Shown here one piece after another: positions 23,423 to 34,023 of a stretch of 64,000 bases of DNA. This DNA comes from Rhodococcus spelaei (GTDB lineage Bacteria > Actinomycetota > Actinomycetes > Mycobacteriales > Mycobacteriaceae). Position numbers and translations under genes: made by a program. Under the pieces are notes generated by a model, which ran no database searches, had not been told where the DNA came from, and saw only the letters and a program-made list of their open reading frames with translations. How positions within the stretch are numbered: position 1 is the first letter of the stretch; the number at the start of each line of letters is the position of its first letter. Location: NCBI RefSeq assembly GCF_006704125.1, contig NZ_VIGH01000007.1, forward strand, positions 271,232-335,231, given 5' to 3'.

Positions 23423-23956
23423 TCAGCTCGGCGCTGCGGCGGTGGTCGGCACCGCGCACACCGGCGGCGGGTTGCCCTCGAGGGTCAGCAGCGCGCAGAA
23501 CGTGGTCTGCGCGACCTTCCAGCTGCCGTCCACGTCGACCGCCTCGCCCATCTGGTCCGGCAGGACGGGCTTGCCGTCGATCAGGACGGTGTAGGTGACG
23601 GTCGCGTGGCCGGGCGCGTCCAGGTCGACTGTCGAGACGGTCGCGGTGGTGCCCTTCGCCATCGGAGAGCCGGCCTGGGCGTTGATGGTGTCCGCGAATG
23701 CCTGACCGTTCTGGACCAGCGTGATCTTCTCGGCCCCCGGGGTGTCCCCCGAGAAGAACGCGACGAACGCGTTGGTCACGGCGGCATGGGCGTCGCCGGT
23801 TGCGGTAGTCGAGGTGGGGGCGGTGCCGGAGGTGGTGTTGTCGTTCGAGCCGCACCCACCCAGGACGAGGGCGAGCACTGCGGCGAATCCGAGGACCGCC
23901 GCCGCGCCGACCGGAGTGGGTCGACGTGTCGGGTGTTGCCGTGTCGATTCGAGCAT
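23423..23956 (-). CDS. Secreted lipoprotein, low-molecular-weight antigen MTB12 family
   Basis: 177 residues. N-terminal positive segment, hydrophobic helix VGAAAVLGFAAVLALVLGGC with lipobox Cys at about residue 35, then a Thr/Ser-rich linker. The folded domain (DAHAAVTNAFVAFFSGDTPGAEKITLVQNG, DGSWKVAQTTFCALLTLEG) is the MTB12/CFP2 domain, with two C-terminal cysteines (TTFCALL and PPVCAVP). Extracellular and membrane-anchored. Function of the family is unknown; several actinobacterial copies accompany efflux or Mce systems. It heads an apparent operon with the MFS exporter. Confidence 0.85.
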   Translation of the reverse strand: MLESTRQHPTRRPTPVGAAAVLGFAAVLALVLGGCGSNDNTTSGTAPTSTTATGDAHAAVTNAFVAFFSGDTPGAEKITLVQNGQAFADTINAQAGSPMAKGTTATVSTVDLDAPGHATVTYTVLIDGKPVLPDQMGEAVDVDGSWKVAQTTFCALLTLEGNPPPVCAVPTTAAAPS

Positions 23957-24130
23957 GATGCGCCCTTCCGGAGGACGCTGACTGGCGACGACGCGTGCCG
24001 GAGGCGCCCACCATTGGTTTCATCGACAGAACGTCGAACAGCCTCGTCTTACGTTCTACGCCGATGTCCGCGCGCTGTCCGGTCCTTGGGCCATCTTGCT
24101 CGAGGGGCGGGCGAGGTCCGGGCATGCGAA

Positions 24131-24171
24131 AACGGGCCGTCCGATGCCGTAGTGGCATCGAACGGCCCGTT
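24131..24171. terminator. Strong hairpin terminator after acpS
   Basis: AACGGGCCGT-CGATGCC pairs with GGCATCG-ACGGCCCGTT around GTAGT, with one internal mismatch. It lies 25 bp past the acpS stop on the minus strand and closes the fas-acpS operon. Confidence 0.85.
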
Positions 24172-24195
24172 CCGAACCCGGAGACCCGGGCGGTG

Positions 24196-24612
24196 TCAGT
24201 TCCCGAGGGGGACCACGATGTCCGGCTCCTCGATCACGACCATCGCCCCGGCCATGTCACCGTCGTGGGTCAGCGACAGGTGAATGATCGCGCCCGGCAG
24301 GAACTCCGCGGCCTCGTCGTGCAGCTTGATCGACGGCCGACCCCAGGCGTCGTTGACCACCTCGATCTGCACGTAGGCGTTGTCCCCGACCGCCGGCGGA
24401 CGGGCGAATCGGGATGCCGCCCACGCCTTGATCACGGCCTCCTTCGCCGCCCACCGGACGGCGTAGTGCCGCGCCGGGTCGGTGCTCTTGGACTCGCAGT
24501 ACCGCCGCTCCCCCGGCCGGAAGCTCGACTTCATCGCCGTGCCCGGCCGGGACAGCTGCTCCTCGAACTCGGAGACGGTGACCAGGTCGAAACCGATTCC
24601 CAGGATGGCCAT
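24196..24612 (-). CDS. acpS: Holo-[acyl-carrier-protein] synthase AcpS
   Basis: Transfers 4'-phosphopantetheine from CoA to the ACP serine of FAS-I. The 138-residue protein has magnesium ligands Asp9 (GIGFDLVTVSEF) and Glu58 (RWAAKEAVIKAW) and the C-terminal LSLTHDGDMAGAMVV strand typical of group I PPTases. Its ATG follows the fas stop with no gap (TAGATG), so fas and acpS are one transcription unit and the activating enzyme is made with its substrate. Same order as M. tuberculosis fas-acpS. Confidence 0.97.
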   Translation of the reverse strand: MAILGIGFDLVTVSEFEEQLSRPGTAMKSSFRPGERRYCESKSTDPARHYAVRWAAKEAVIKAWAASRFARPPAVGDNAYVQIEVVNDAWGRPSIKLHDEAAEFLPGAIIHLSLTHDGDMAGAMVVIEEPDIVVPLGN

Positions 24613-27600
24613 CTACTGGCACCCCGGCAGTCCGGAGCGGTAGACCTCGTCGTCGCCGAGGCGCGCGTCCTCGGTGAGCAGGACGTCCGCCTCGAGCTGG
24701 CGGGCCGCCTTCGCCGGCACGGCGTCGCCGCCGAAGCGACGGTCGGCGGGCCGCTCGTAGAGGTCCGCGCCACCGCACATCGCCGACGCGAGGCGACGCT
24801 GCCCCTCGATCGTGCGCTGCTGCGACCGCTCGAGGTACTCGTCCCGCTTCTCGGCGGGGATCGACTCGACGAACGCCTGCGGGTGCACGACCGCGATCAG
24901 CCCGGACACGTGGCCGAAGCCGAGGCTGGTGAGCAGGCCCGCCTTGAGCGGGAACTGCTCGCCGAACCGAAGCGGCTCACGCGCCCACACCAGGTGTGAG
25001 AACTCGGCCATCTTGTCGTCGACGCAGTCCAGGCTGCGGTTCGGCGGGATGACACCCTGCCCGAGCACCTGGCACAGGCCGATCAGCTGGAACGCCGCGG
25101 CGCCACCCTTGGCGTGACCGGTCAGCGACTTCTGCGAGATGACGAACAGCGGCGCGCCCTCGCTGCGACCCAGCGCCGCCGCGAGCCGCTCGTGCAGCTC
25201 GGCCTCGTTGGGATCGTTTGCGGCCGTGGAGGTGTCGTGCTTGGACACCACCGAGATGTCGTCCGCGGTGACGCCGAGTGCGTTGAGCGACAGGGCCAGC
25301 TGCGAGTCCTGCCCGCCACGACCGGCGCCGAGCGCGCCGATACCGGGGGCCGGGATCGAGGTGTGCACACCGTCGGCGAACGAGCCCGCCCAGGCCACCA
25401 CACCGAGCACCGGCAGACCCATCTCGAGCGCCAGGTCGCCGCGCGCCAGCAGGATGGTGCCGCCGCCCGCCGACTCGACGAACCCGCCGCGCCTACGGTC
25501 GTTGGCCCGCGAGTAGCGGCGCTCATCGATGCCCTTGGCCGCCATGTCCTCCGACTTCGCCGTCGCGGACATGTCGCCGAAGCCGACGATGCCCTCGATG
25601 CCGAGGTCGTCGAACCCGCCGGCGACCACCAGCTGCGCCTTGCCGAGCCGGATCTTGTCCACGCCCTCCTCGACGGACACCGCCGCCGTGGCGCAGGCCG
25701 CGACCGGGTGCACCATCGCGCCGTAGCCGCCGACGTACGACTGCACCACGTGCGCGGCAATGACGTTCGGCAGCGCCTCCTGCAGGATGTCGTTGGCGCG
25801 GGACTCCCCGAGCAGGGTGTCGATGTAGAGCGAGCGCATCGAGGTCATGCCGCCCATGCCGGTGCCCTGCGTGTTCGCCACCGTCGACGGGTGCACCCAG
25901 CGCAGCAGCTCCGACGGGGTGAACCCGCCGGTGAGGAACGCGTCCACCGTCGTGACCAGGTTCCACAGACCGACCCGGTCGACCGACCCGGCCATGTCCG
26001 CGGGGATGCCCCACTTGGTGACGTCGAACCCGGTCGGGATCTGGCCGCCGACGGTCCGCGAAAGCTTCGCCTTGCGCGGCACCCGGATCTCGGTGCCGGC
26101 CCGGCGGGTGACCTGCCAGTCGCCGCTGTCCGGGACCGCCGCCGCGACGGTGTGCTCGGGGTCGGAGTCGACGAAGGCGCGGGCCTCCGCCTCGGAGCCG
26201 ACCACGAAGGTCAGGTCGTTGTCCAGGAACACCGACGTCATCAGCGGCATGGTGTTGTCCACCATGGCGCCCTCGTCGACGTAGGTGCGGATGCCGCACC
26301 GCTCGACGACGGCGTCGTGGTAGCGATCGGCGATCTCGGCCTCCGGCACCAACTCACCGGTCTCGGCGTCGTACCAGCCGGCGACCGGGTCGGCCTCCCA
26401 GGAGACCAGTCCGGTGTTCCACGCCAGCTCGAGTACACCGGCCGCCGACAGCTGCTCGTCGACCTCCATCTCGAAACGCGTCCGGGAGGAGCCGTACGGG
26501 CCGAGCTCGCCGGCGCCGACGATGACGACCAGGTCGGACGGGTTGACGTCCAACTCCGGCCACACCGGTGCGGGCAGTGCGTCCACGAGCCGCGGGGGCG
26601 CGGGCAGCGCATCCACGGTGTCGGCCGCGTCGTCCTCGGGTTCGGCTGCCGCCGCGGCCTTCTCGGCCTCCGCGGCGTCCTTCGCGAGGGCCACCAGGTC
26701 CAGCCGGACCTCCGCGAGGCCGCCGGTCAGGTCCACCTCCACCGGCGCGGTCGCCGCCTGCTCCCGGACCGCGGGCGCGCAGCTCTCGAGCATCTGGGCC
26801 GCCATCTCGTCGGTGGACCAGGTCCGCACGCCCTTGGCCTCGACCGCCTCGACCATCGGGTCGTTGCCGCCCATCAGCCCGGTGCCGCGCACCCAGCCGA
26901 TCAGCGCGTGCACCAACGTGACCCGCTCGGCCCAGGTGCGCTCGGCCTTCCAGCGCGTGACCACCGCGTCGAGCGCGGCCTTCGACTCGCCGTAGGCACC
27001 GTCGCCGCCGAAGAGTCCGCGGTTCGGCGAACCGGGCAGCACCACGTGCAGGTGGGTGTCGACGTCACGGTCGTAGCCGATCTTCGACAGTCCGCCGATC
27101 AGCCGCTCGACCGACCACAGGAGCACCCGCATCTCCATCTCGGCGCGTGCGCCGGCGTCGGAGAGCTCGCCGCCGACTCGGGGCGCGGCGAATGGGAACA
27201 GCAGGGTCGGGGTGACGGCTTCCTTGACCAGTTTCTTGGCGCCGCCCGCGGTCTCGGTCTGCTCCTCGCCGATCCAGGAGATCAGCGCGTCGACGTCCGC
27301 GTAGGAGGCCATGTTCGCGGGCACCACCCACAGCGCGGCACCGGCACGGGCGTTGGCGCGGTACAGCTTCCGGTAGAAGCCGAGTCGCTCCGAGTCGAGC
27401 CGCGAGGTGGTCACGAAGACGGTCGCGCCGCCGCGCAGCAGGTTGCCGGCCACCGAGGCCGCGATGGAGCCCTTGCTGGCGCCGGTGACGACGGCCACCT
27501 GGTCGGCCCACACCCCGGGCTCCTCGTCGGCGACCGCGGCCGCCGCGGCAATGCCGGCGTAGGCGCCGACCAGATCCTCGCGGCCCTCGGACTCCGCCCG

Positions 27601-30600
27601 CTTGCGCCACCAGTCGGCATGGGCGGCAACGGCGCCACCGGCCCCGGTGAAATCGGCCTCGGTCACCGAGACGACCGTGGCGTGGTCGCCGATCCACAGC
27701 CGCGCCAGGTCCTCACGGGCGGTGGCCCAGCGGTCGTCGATCAGTACCGCCCTGCGGGCGTCGAACGCCGGCGCGACCAGACGCGGCCAGTCCGAACCGA
27801 GTTCGGCGGACACCAGGTCCACCAGTTCGGTGTCGTTGTCGGAGAACGCGGTCGAGACCTCGTCGGTCAGGCCGAGCTGCTCGAGCACCAGCCGGGCCGC
27901 CGAGGCGAGCACGCCGTCGCGTCCGGTGATGTGCTCGGTGAACTCACCGAGCGCTGCCGCGTCGACGGTGCCGCCGGCACCGCCACCCGCCGCCGGCATC
28001 GACACCGCGACCCCGCGGCGCGCGGCCACGGACTGCACGGCCGCGTCGATCACCGCGTCCACCGCACCGCCGTCGGACAGCGCACCCTCGTGCAGACCGC
28101 CCATCGCGCCGCCGCGCACGCTGGACCCGTCGCGGGTGCCGAGCGCCACCTCGGCGGTGACGTGGCTGGCCCAACCCGCGCCGAGCTCCCAGACCTTGGC
28201 GACCCGCTCCGCGATGGCGGCCGGTCGCTTGCCCGAGGGCCCGAACACCTTGCGCAGGTGGTCGTTCAGCGAATCGGTGAGCACCGGCCCGAACGGCTTG
28301 TAGGTGCGAGCCAGCTTGTTGACGGTCACCGCGAGCGAACCCATGTCCGCGTCTGCGGCGCCGTCGATCGCGCCGAGCGAGAGCTCCGCGCCGAGGTCCA
28401 CGAGCAGCTGGTTGCGGCGCGAGGACACGCCGTCGCACAGCGCCTCGATGGTGTCGGCCGGACCGATCTGGTCGGGACGCAGCTTGGTCCACAGTCCGAT
28501 CAGCACGGCGGTGGCGTCGGACGCCGAGAACGCGATGTCGTCGGGGCGGGGGCCGCCGGACGGTGCCGCGGGGGCCGCGACGGGTGCGGCCGCCGCAGCG
28601 GGTGCCTCCGACACCGCCTCTGCGACCGGCTCGTCATCCTCGACCGGCGCCGGGTCGGTGTCCGTGCAGAACACCACGCCCGCCTCGCGCTCGATGTTGA
28701 GCACCTCCACCGGGTTGCCGAAACGACCGGGCAGCTTGAGGGTCTGCGACGCCAGGTTCGCCACGGTCGGAACCGCGCCGAGGCCGATCTCGACGAACCG
28801 CTCGATGCCGAGCCCGCCGTCGGACTCGTCGGCGAAGAGCAGGTCCTGGGTCTCGATCCAGCGCACCGGGCTCGCGAACTGCCAGGCCAGCAGCTCGGCG
28901 AGGACCACACGGGTCAGCGCGACCGGCTTCGCCGCCCAGGAGTCGAAGTCGGCGAGCACGTCGGACAGCTGCTGCGACGGCACCAGGTCCGCGATCTCCT
29001 GGATGAAGTCGCGGCCCAGGTTGAACGGCTTGGGCACCAGGTTCGGGATGTAGCGGCCGATCAGGATGGCCGGGTCGATCTCCTCGGGCAGCAGCTTGAG
29101 CAGCCGCTCGCGGAAGTCGTCGACGCCGCCGCGCAGGACGGTCGAGTGGAACGGCACGTCGATGCCGGGGATCTGGATGTAGGCGCGCTTGCCACCGAAA
29201 GCCTCACGGCGCACGTCGATCTCGGCTTCGAGCGCGTCGAGTCCCGCGACCGTGCCCGCGATCGCGTACTGCGATCCGCGCAGGTTGAGGTTCACGATCT
29301 CGAGGAACTCACCGGACTCCGCGGCGACGTCCGCCACGAACTGCGCGAGGTCCTCGTCGGCGACACCGATCTGCGACGGCCGGATCGCGGCCAGCCGGTA
29401 GTTCGAGCGGCCCGCGGCGTCACGCGGCACCAGCGCATGCATGGCGGAACCGCGCTGGAACACCACCTCGAGCACCGCCTCGAGCGGCAGCACACCGGCG
29501 ACCGCGGCGAGCGCGTTGTACTCGCCGACCGAGTGGCCGGCCAGGTAGGAGTCCTCGACGAAGGCGCCGGACTCCCGCAGCTCCGCGACCTGCGCGACGC
29601 CGAGGGTGGCCATCGCGACCTGGGTGAACTGGGTCAGGTGCAGCACCCCGTCCGGGTGCCGGTGCTCGATGCCGCGCGCCTTGACGACGGTCGGGTTGTC
29701 GCGCACCACCGCGAGGATCGAGAAGCCGAGGGCAGCGCGGGTGTGCTTGTCGGCACGGTCCCAGATGTCGCGGGCGGCCTTGGAACGCGAGCGGGCGTCG
29801 AGCCCCATGCCGGGACGCTGGATGCCCTGACCGGGGAACGCGTACACGGTCTTCGGGGCGGCGGTGCGGCCGGAGGCGACCATCACCAACTCGCCGTCCA
29901 CCCGGCACCCGACCTCGACGATCTCCGCGCCGCGGTCGTGGGCGATCCGGTCGACGCGGACGTCGATCTCGGCGCCCGGACGGACCATCCCGAGGAAACG
30001 GGCGGTCCACGCGGTCAGCCGGCGCGGCGGCACCGTGGCCGCCGGGTCGACGGCGGTCACGACCTGCTGGGCCGCGGCCGAGAGCCACATGCCGTGCACG
30101 ATCGGGGCGCCGAGACCGGCGAGCAGCGCGGCCGCGTCGGAAGTGTGAATGGGGTTGTGGTCGCCCGAGACCCGCGCGAACGCGGCCATGTGACGGGGCG
30201 CGACGATCGTGGTCTGGCGGCGGCGCCGACGCGGGGTGTCGACGGCGGCATCGGTCAGCGACCCTCCCACACGCTGCGGGTCGGCCAGCTCGGCCTTGCC
30301 GGTACGGCCGCGAATCGCGAAGCGCTCCACCATGGTTGCGAACACCGGGGCGGTGGTGCCCTGCTCGCCGCGCATGGCGCCGACCTCGACGCGGACCTCG
30401 ACGACGCGACCGAGGTCGGTGTCGACGACGGACGCGCCCTCCGCCTTGACGGTGAGCACCGCGGCGTCTGTCGGGACCGCGTCGACCAGGTTCACCGCGT
30501 GGTCGAGGTGGACCAGGTCGAGCATGCCCTCGATGGTGTGCACGCCGTCGGTCGTGGTGGCGGCGCCGAGCACCGCGAACACCGCCGGCCAGCAGGCGCC

Positions 30601-33600
30601 GACGAGGACGTCCGGCACCGCGGAGGTGCCGGGGCTCAGCGAGTCGGGCAGCCCGGACGCGGTGACGCCGGCGTGGTCTGCGACCAGGTCGGGGATCCAC
30701 GCGACGTTCAGTCGTGCGACGTCCGCCTTGACGGTCGGCAGCTCCTGGCCCGCGGCCACGCCGAGCAGCGCGGACATCGCGGCCTCGGCGTCGGCCTCGG
30801 TGACCACGGGGGCGCCGCCGTCGCGGGTCGAGTCGGGCACGGTCAGCGCGATCGTGACGGCGCGGTCGGCGGCCAGCGGCACCCGCAGCTCGACGCGCTC
30901 GGCATCGAGGGCGCGCAGGGTGGCGCCGGTCGGGGCGTGCGTCGACACGTCGTCGGACACGGCCCACTCGGCGAGGTCGCCGAGGCGGTGCGCCGGGTTG
31001 CGGGTCAGGCGACCGGCCCACAGCACGTCCGGCGCCGACAGCACGACGCCGAGCAGCCCGCGGGCGTCCGCCGACCGCCGGCTCGCGACCGGGGCGGGTG
31101 CGACACCGTCGGCGAGCAGCTCGTCGGTGGTGGCGCGCTCGAACCGGTCGAGCAGGGCGCCCACCGGCTCGTCGACCTCGGTGATGCCGGCGACCGCGAC
31201 GGTGCCCGGGATGATGCAGACCTCGTCGGCCGAGTAGCGCGGGTCGTGCGCCTGCCACAGGGAGTCGGACCGCCACCAGCGGCGCACGTCCTTGTCGATG
31301 ACGGGGACGAAGTTGACCGGCTTGCCCGGGATCTTGCAGAGCGAGGTGAAGAATGGCACGTCGGCCGGGTGCAGCAGGGTGGTCGAGGCGTCCGGGTAGG
31401 AGGCCTTGAGTGCGCAGAGGGCGGCCTCGGGCCGCTCGAGGGTCAGCTCGTCGGTGAACTGCGTCTGGATCGGCCCGCGGTCGTTGCGGTGCAGTCGGGC
31501 CTCGGCACGCTGGAGCATCTCGGCGAAGCGGTCCCGCCAGGTGATGTCGAGCCAGACCGACTCGGTCGCTTCCGCGTAGGCCAGCGCCCAGTCCGTGCCG
31601 CAGTCGAATTCCTTCGCGGCGTCGATGCCGACGGCCAGCTCCAGGTAGCGGCGCAGCCAGCGCTCGTAGGTCATGGTCGCGACATCGCCGAAGTACGGCT
31701 TCGCGGTGACGTCGAGCGCGGCGATGATCTCCTCGCGGCGCTGCGCGACGGCGTCGGCGTCGCCGGCGACCTCGTCGAGGAGGCGCCCGGTACGGGACGC
31801 CGCGTTGTCGATCTCGTGGATGTCGGCGCCGAGCTGGCTACGGCCCGAGGCCATACCGCCGGACGCCGTGCCGGCCCCGACCCAGTCCGGGGTGCCGGGG
31901 GTGTCGACGAGCAGCTGCTTGACCTCGGGCGCGGTGGTCGCCTCGAGGGTGGCCATCGCGGCGGTGCCGACCAGGATGCCGTCGACCGGCATCGCGGGGT
32001 AGCCGGACTCGGTGGACCAGCGGCCGGTCAGGTAGTCGGCGGCCCGCTCGGGGGTACCGATGCCGCCGCCGACGCAGATCACCAGGTTCGGCCGAGCGCG
32101 CAGCTCCGCGTAGGTGGACACGAGCAGGTCGTCGAGGTCCTCCCAGGAGTGGTGGCCACCGGCCTTGCCGCCCTCGATGTGGACGATCACCGGGAAGTCG
32201 GGCACCTCGGCCGCGATGCGGATGACCGAGCGGATCTGCGCGACGGTGCCCGGCTTGAACGCCACGTGGCTGATGCCGGCCTCGGACAGTTCCTCGATCA
32301 GCGCGACGGCCTCGTCGAGCTCGGGGATGCCCGCGGTGACGATCACGCCGTCGATGGGCGCGCCCGCCGCACGAGCCCGCTGCACCAGGCGCTTGCCACC
32401 CAGCTGCAGCTTCCACAGGTACGGGTCGAGGAAGAGCGAGTTGAACTGCACCGCGCGACCCGGCTCGAGCAGGGTCTGCAGCTCGGCGACGCGGTCCGCG
32501 AAGATCTGCTCGGTGACCTGTCCGCCGCCGGCCAGCTCGGCCCAGTGGCCGGCATTGGCCGCCGCGGCGACGATCTTGGCGTCGACGGTGGTGGGGGTCA
32601 TGCCCGCGAGCAGGATCGGCGAGCGGCCGGTCAGCCGGGTGAATGCGGTCGAGGTGGCGACCTTGCCGTCGGGCAGCGTGACCAGCGTCGGCCGGAACTC
32701 GGACCAGGACTTGTCGACCTCGGGTGCGGCACCGGGGGTGACGAGGCTGCGCTGGCCACCGCGGGTGGCGGTGGCGACGATGCCGACGCCGTGCCCGCGC
32801 AGGGCGCCGGCAGTCATCCGGGTGAGCAGGTCGCCGGGGCCCAGGTCGAGGACCCACGCGGAGCCCGCGTCGATCGCGGAGTCCACGGCGGCCACCCAGT
32901 CGACGGGATCGGTCAGGCAGGCGCGGGCCAGTCGGGTGGCGCGGTCCGCGTCGAGACCGCAGCGCACGGCCCACGCGCCGACGGTGTCGACGGCGTCCTG
33001 CAGCGCGGGGTGGTGGAATCCGACCTCGACCGCGAGCGGCTCGAAGACCGGGGCGAACACGGCGCCGCCGCGCTTCTTGGCGTCGCGGTCGCGGGCCTCG
33101 TCGGCGGCGATCTGCTCGGCGCGCTGCTGCACCCGGGCGAGCTGCGCGGGCGGACCGGACACGACCACGCGGCGGCGCCCGTTGCGGATGGCCATCACGG
33201 CGGCGCGGTCGGGGTCGAGTCCCTCGGCGAGTTCGTCGACGATCGCCTGCATGCGGGCCGGGTCGACGTCGGAGACCGCGAGCATGGGCGCACGCTCGGC
33301 GCCGCCGAGGACACCGCGGCGACGGCCGACCAGGACCGACGCTGCGCCGACGAGCTGCGCGACGGCGAGCAGTTCGCCGTCGGTCGTGCCGCCGTCGGCG
33401 ATCGATTCCGCGGCGACCAGGCCCTGCGAGTGGCCGATCACGGCGGCGGGCGGAGTCGTCGCCGGGTCGAGGCCCTGCAGTCGCAGCGACCGCAGCGCGG
33501 CGAGCTGGGTGAGCAGCACGCCGGGCAGGGAGACCGAGGCGGAGGTCAGGGCCGCGGCGGAGGGTCCTGCGGGGGCGTCGTCCTCGTCGGCGACGTCCTG

Positions 33601-33912
33601 CTCGAGGATCCAGCCGATGGGGTCGAAGCCGGCCGGGCGGACCACCAGCAGGTCCTGCGCGACGGGCGCGAGGATCGCGGCGGCGTCGTTGACCAGGTCG
33701 GTCATGTCGGGCTCGAGGCCGTTGTCGCGGATCAGTTCCTCGAGGGGGGCGAGCCAGGCGGCACCCTGGCCGCCGAATGCGAGCGCGTAGGGCTCACCCG
33801 CGAGGAGGCGGTCGCGCAGCGGCAGCTTGGCCGTGGTCGGCCGCGCCGGCGCGTACCGGGACCCTCCGGAGCCGTCTCCGTTGCCCAGTGGTGTGCTCTC
33901 GTCGATCGTCAC
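24613..33912 (-). CDS. fas: Type I fatty acid synthase (multidomain)
   Basis: 3,099 residues, one chain for all de novo acyl-CoA synthesis. Domains in order, with approximate residues: acetyl transferase (GHSQG, 160); enoyl reductase, FMN type (LAGMTPTTVDA, 437; EGGKAGGHHSWED, 585); dehydratase of MaoC type (DHNPIHTSD...VHGMW, 1250); malonyl/palmitoyl transferase (AGHSVGEYNAL, 1462); ACP (phosphopantetheine Ser in GVSSRRNQLL, 1830); ketoreductase (VTGASKGSIAASVAG, 2144); ketosynthase (Cys in AACATAAVSVEEG, 2741; KHDTSTAANDPNE, 2892; SLTGHAKGGAA, 2934). The domain order and length match mycobacterial Fas. All catalytic motifs are intact. It supplies C16-C26 chains for membrane lipids and as mycolate precursors. 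Confidence 0.98.
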   Translation of the reverse strand: MTIDESTPLGNGDGSGGSRYAPARPTTAKLPLRDRLLAGEPYALAFGGQGAAWLAPLEELIRDNGLEPDMTDLVNDAAAILAPVAQDLLVVRPAGFDPIGWILEQDVADEDDAPAGPSAAALTSASVSLPGVLLTQLAALRSLRLQGLDPATTPPAAVIGHSQGLVAAESIADGGTTDGELLAVAQLVGAASVLVGRRRGVLGGAERAPMLAVSDVDPARMQAIVDELAEGLDPDRAAVMAIRNGRRRVVVSGPPAQLARVQQRAEQIAADEARDRDAKKRGGAVFAPVFEPLAVEVGFHHPALQDAVDTVGAWAVRCGLDADRATRLARACLTDPVDWVAAVDSAIDAGSAWVLDLGPGDLLTRMTAGALRGHGVGIVATATRGGQRSLVTPGAAPEVDKSWSEFRPTLVTLPDGKVATSTAFTRLTGRSPILLAGMTPTTVDAKIVAAAANAGHWAELAGGGQVTEQIFADRVAELQTLLEPGRAVQFNSLFLDPYLWKLQLGGKRLVQRARAAGAPIDGVIVTAGIPELDEAVALIEELSEAGISHVAFKPGTVAQIRSVIRIAAEVPDFPVIVHIEGGKAGGHHSWEDLDDLLVSTYAELRARPNLVICVGGGIGTPERAADYLTGRWSTESGYPAMPVDGILVGTAAMATLEATTAPEVKQLLVDTPGTPDWVGAGTASGGMASGRSQLGADIHEIDNAASRTGRLLDEVAGDADAVAQRREEIIAALDVTAKPYFGDVATMTYERWLRRYLELAVGIDAAKEFDCGTDWALAYAEATESVWLDITWRDRFAEMLQRAEARLHRNDRGPIQTQFTDELTLERPEAALCALKASYPDASTTLLHPADVPFFTSLCKIPGKPVNFVPVIDKDVRRWWRSDSLWQAHDPRYSADEVCIIPGTVAVAGITEVDEPVGALLDRFERATTDELLADGVAPAPVASRRSADARGLLGVVLSAPDVLWAGRLTRNPAHRLGDLAEWAVSDDVSTHAPTGATLRALDAERVELRVPLAADRAVTIALTVPDSTRDGGAPVVTEADAEAAMSALLGVAAGQELPTVKADVARLNVAWIPDLVADHAGVTASGLPDSLSPGTSAVPDVLVGACWPAVFAVLGAATTTDGVHTIEGMLDLVHLDHAVNLVDAVPTDAAVLTVKAEGASVVDTDLGRVVEVRVEVGAMRGEQGTTAPVFATMVERFAIRGRTGKAELADPQRVGGSLTDAAVDTPRRRRRQTTIVAPRHMAAFARVSGDHNPIHTSDAAALLAGLGAPIVHGMWLSAAAQQVVTAVDPAATVPPRRLTAWTARFLGMVRPGAEIDVRVDRIAHDRGAEIVEVGCRVDGELVMVASGRTAAPKTVYAFPGQGIQRPGMGLDARSRSKAARDIWDRADKHTRAALGFSILAVVRDNPTVVKARGIEHRHPDGVLHLTQFTQVAMATLGVAQVAELRESGAFVEDSYLAGHSVGEYNALAAVAGVLPLEAVLEVVFQRGSAMHALVPRDAAGRSNYRLAAIRPSQIGVADEDLAQFVADVAAESGEFLEIVNLNLRGSQYAIAGTVAGLDALEAEIDVRREAFGGKRAYIQIPGIDVPFHSTVLRGGVDDFRERLLKLLPEEIDPAILIGRYIPNLVPKPFNLGRDFIQEIADLVPSQQLSDVLADFDSWAAKPVALTRVVLAELLAWQFASPVRWIETQDLLFADESDGGLGIERFVEIGLGAVPTVANLASQTLKLPGRFGNPVEVLNIEREAGVVFCTDTDPAPVEDDEPVAEAVSEAPAAAAAPVAAPAAPSGGPRPDDIAFSASDATAVLIGLWTKLRPDQIGPADTIEALCDGVSSRRNQLLVDLGAELSLGAIDGAADADMGSLAVTVNKLARTYKPFGPVLTDSLNDHLRKVFGPSGKRPAAIAERVAKVWELGAGWASHVTAEVALGTRDGSSVRGGAMGGLHEGALSDGGAVDAVIDAAVQSVAARRGVAVSMPAAGGGAGGTVDAAALGEFTEHITGRDGVLASAARLVLEQLGLTDEVSTAFSDNDTELVDLVSAELGSDWPRLVAPAFDARRAVLIDDRWATAREDLARLWIGDHATVVSVTEADFTGAGGAVAAHADWWRKRAESEGREDLVGAYAGIAAAAAVADEEPGVWADQVAVVTGASKGSIAASVAGNLLRGGATVFVTTSRLDSERLGFYRKLYRANARAGAALWVVPANMASYADVDALISWIGEEQTETAGGAKKLVKEAVTPTLLFPFAAPRVGGELSDAGARAEMEMRVLLWSVERLIGGLSKIGYDRDVDTHLHVVLPGSPNRGLFGGDGAYGESKAALDAVVTRWKAERTWAERVTLVHALIGWVRGTGLMGGNDPMVEAVEAKGVRTWSTDEMAAQMLESCAPAVREQAATAPVEVDLTGGLAEVRLDLVALAKDAAEAEKAAAAAEPEDDAADTVDALPAPPRLVDALPAPVWPELDVNPSDLVVIVGAGELGPYGSSRTRFEMEVDEQLSAAGVLELAWNTGLVSWEADPVAGWYDAETGELVPEAEIADRYHDAVVERCGIRTYVDEGAMVDNTMPLMTSVFLDNDLTFVVGSEAEARAFVDSDPEHTVAAAVPDSGDWQVTRRAGTEIRVPRKAKLSRTVGGQIPTGFDVTKWGIPADMAGSVDRVGLWNLVTTVDAFLTGGFTPSELLRWVHPSTVANTQGTGMGGMTSMRSLYIDTLLGESRANDILQEALPNVIAAHVVQSYVGGYGAMVHPVAACATAAVSVEEGVDKIRLGKAQLVVAGGFDDLGIEGIVGFGDMSATAKSEDMAAKGIDERRYSRANDRRRGGFVESAGGGTILLARGDLALEMGLPVLGVVAWAGSFADGVHTSIPAPGIGALGAGRGGQDSQLALSLNALGVTADDISVVSKHDTSTAANDPNEAELHERLAAALGRSEGAPLFVISQKSLTGHAKGGAAAFQLIGLCQVLGQGVIPPNRSLDCVDDKMAEFSHLVWAREPLRFGEQFPLKAGLLTSLGFGHVSGLIAVVHPQAFVESIPAEKRDEYLERSQQRTIEGQRRLASAMCGGADLYERPADRRFGGDAVPAKAARQLEADVLLTEDARLGDDEVYRSGLPGCQ

Positions 33913-34023
33913 GCTGGATGGTCCTCTCCTGGTCGGAACCCACCGACGTCACAACGCTCTCGCGGGCGCATGGGCGGTCCACGGAATGTTCTTCGGGGGC
34001 GCGATCAGGTTCGCACAGAATCA

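Noticed and set aside
21868..23598. A 576-codon plus-strand frame rich in His/Arg/Asp opposite the MFS gene
   Set aside because: Antisense shadow; the MFS protein on the other strand has 14 clear helices and motif A.
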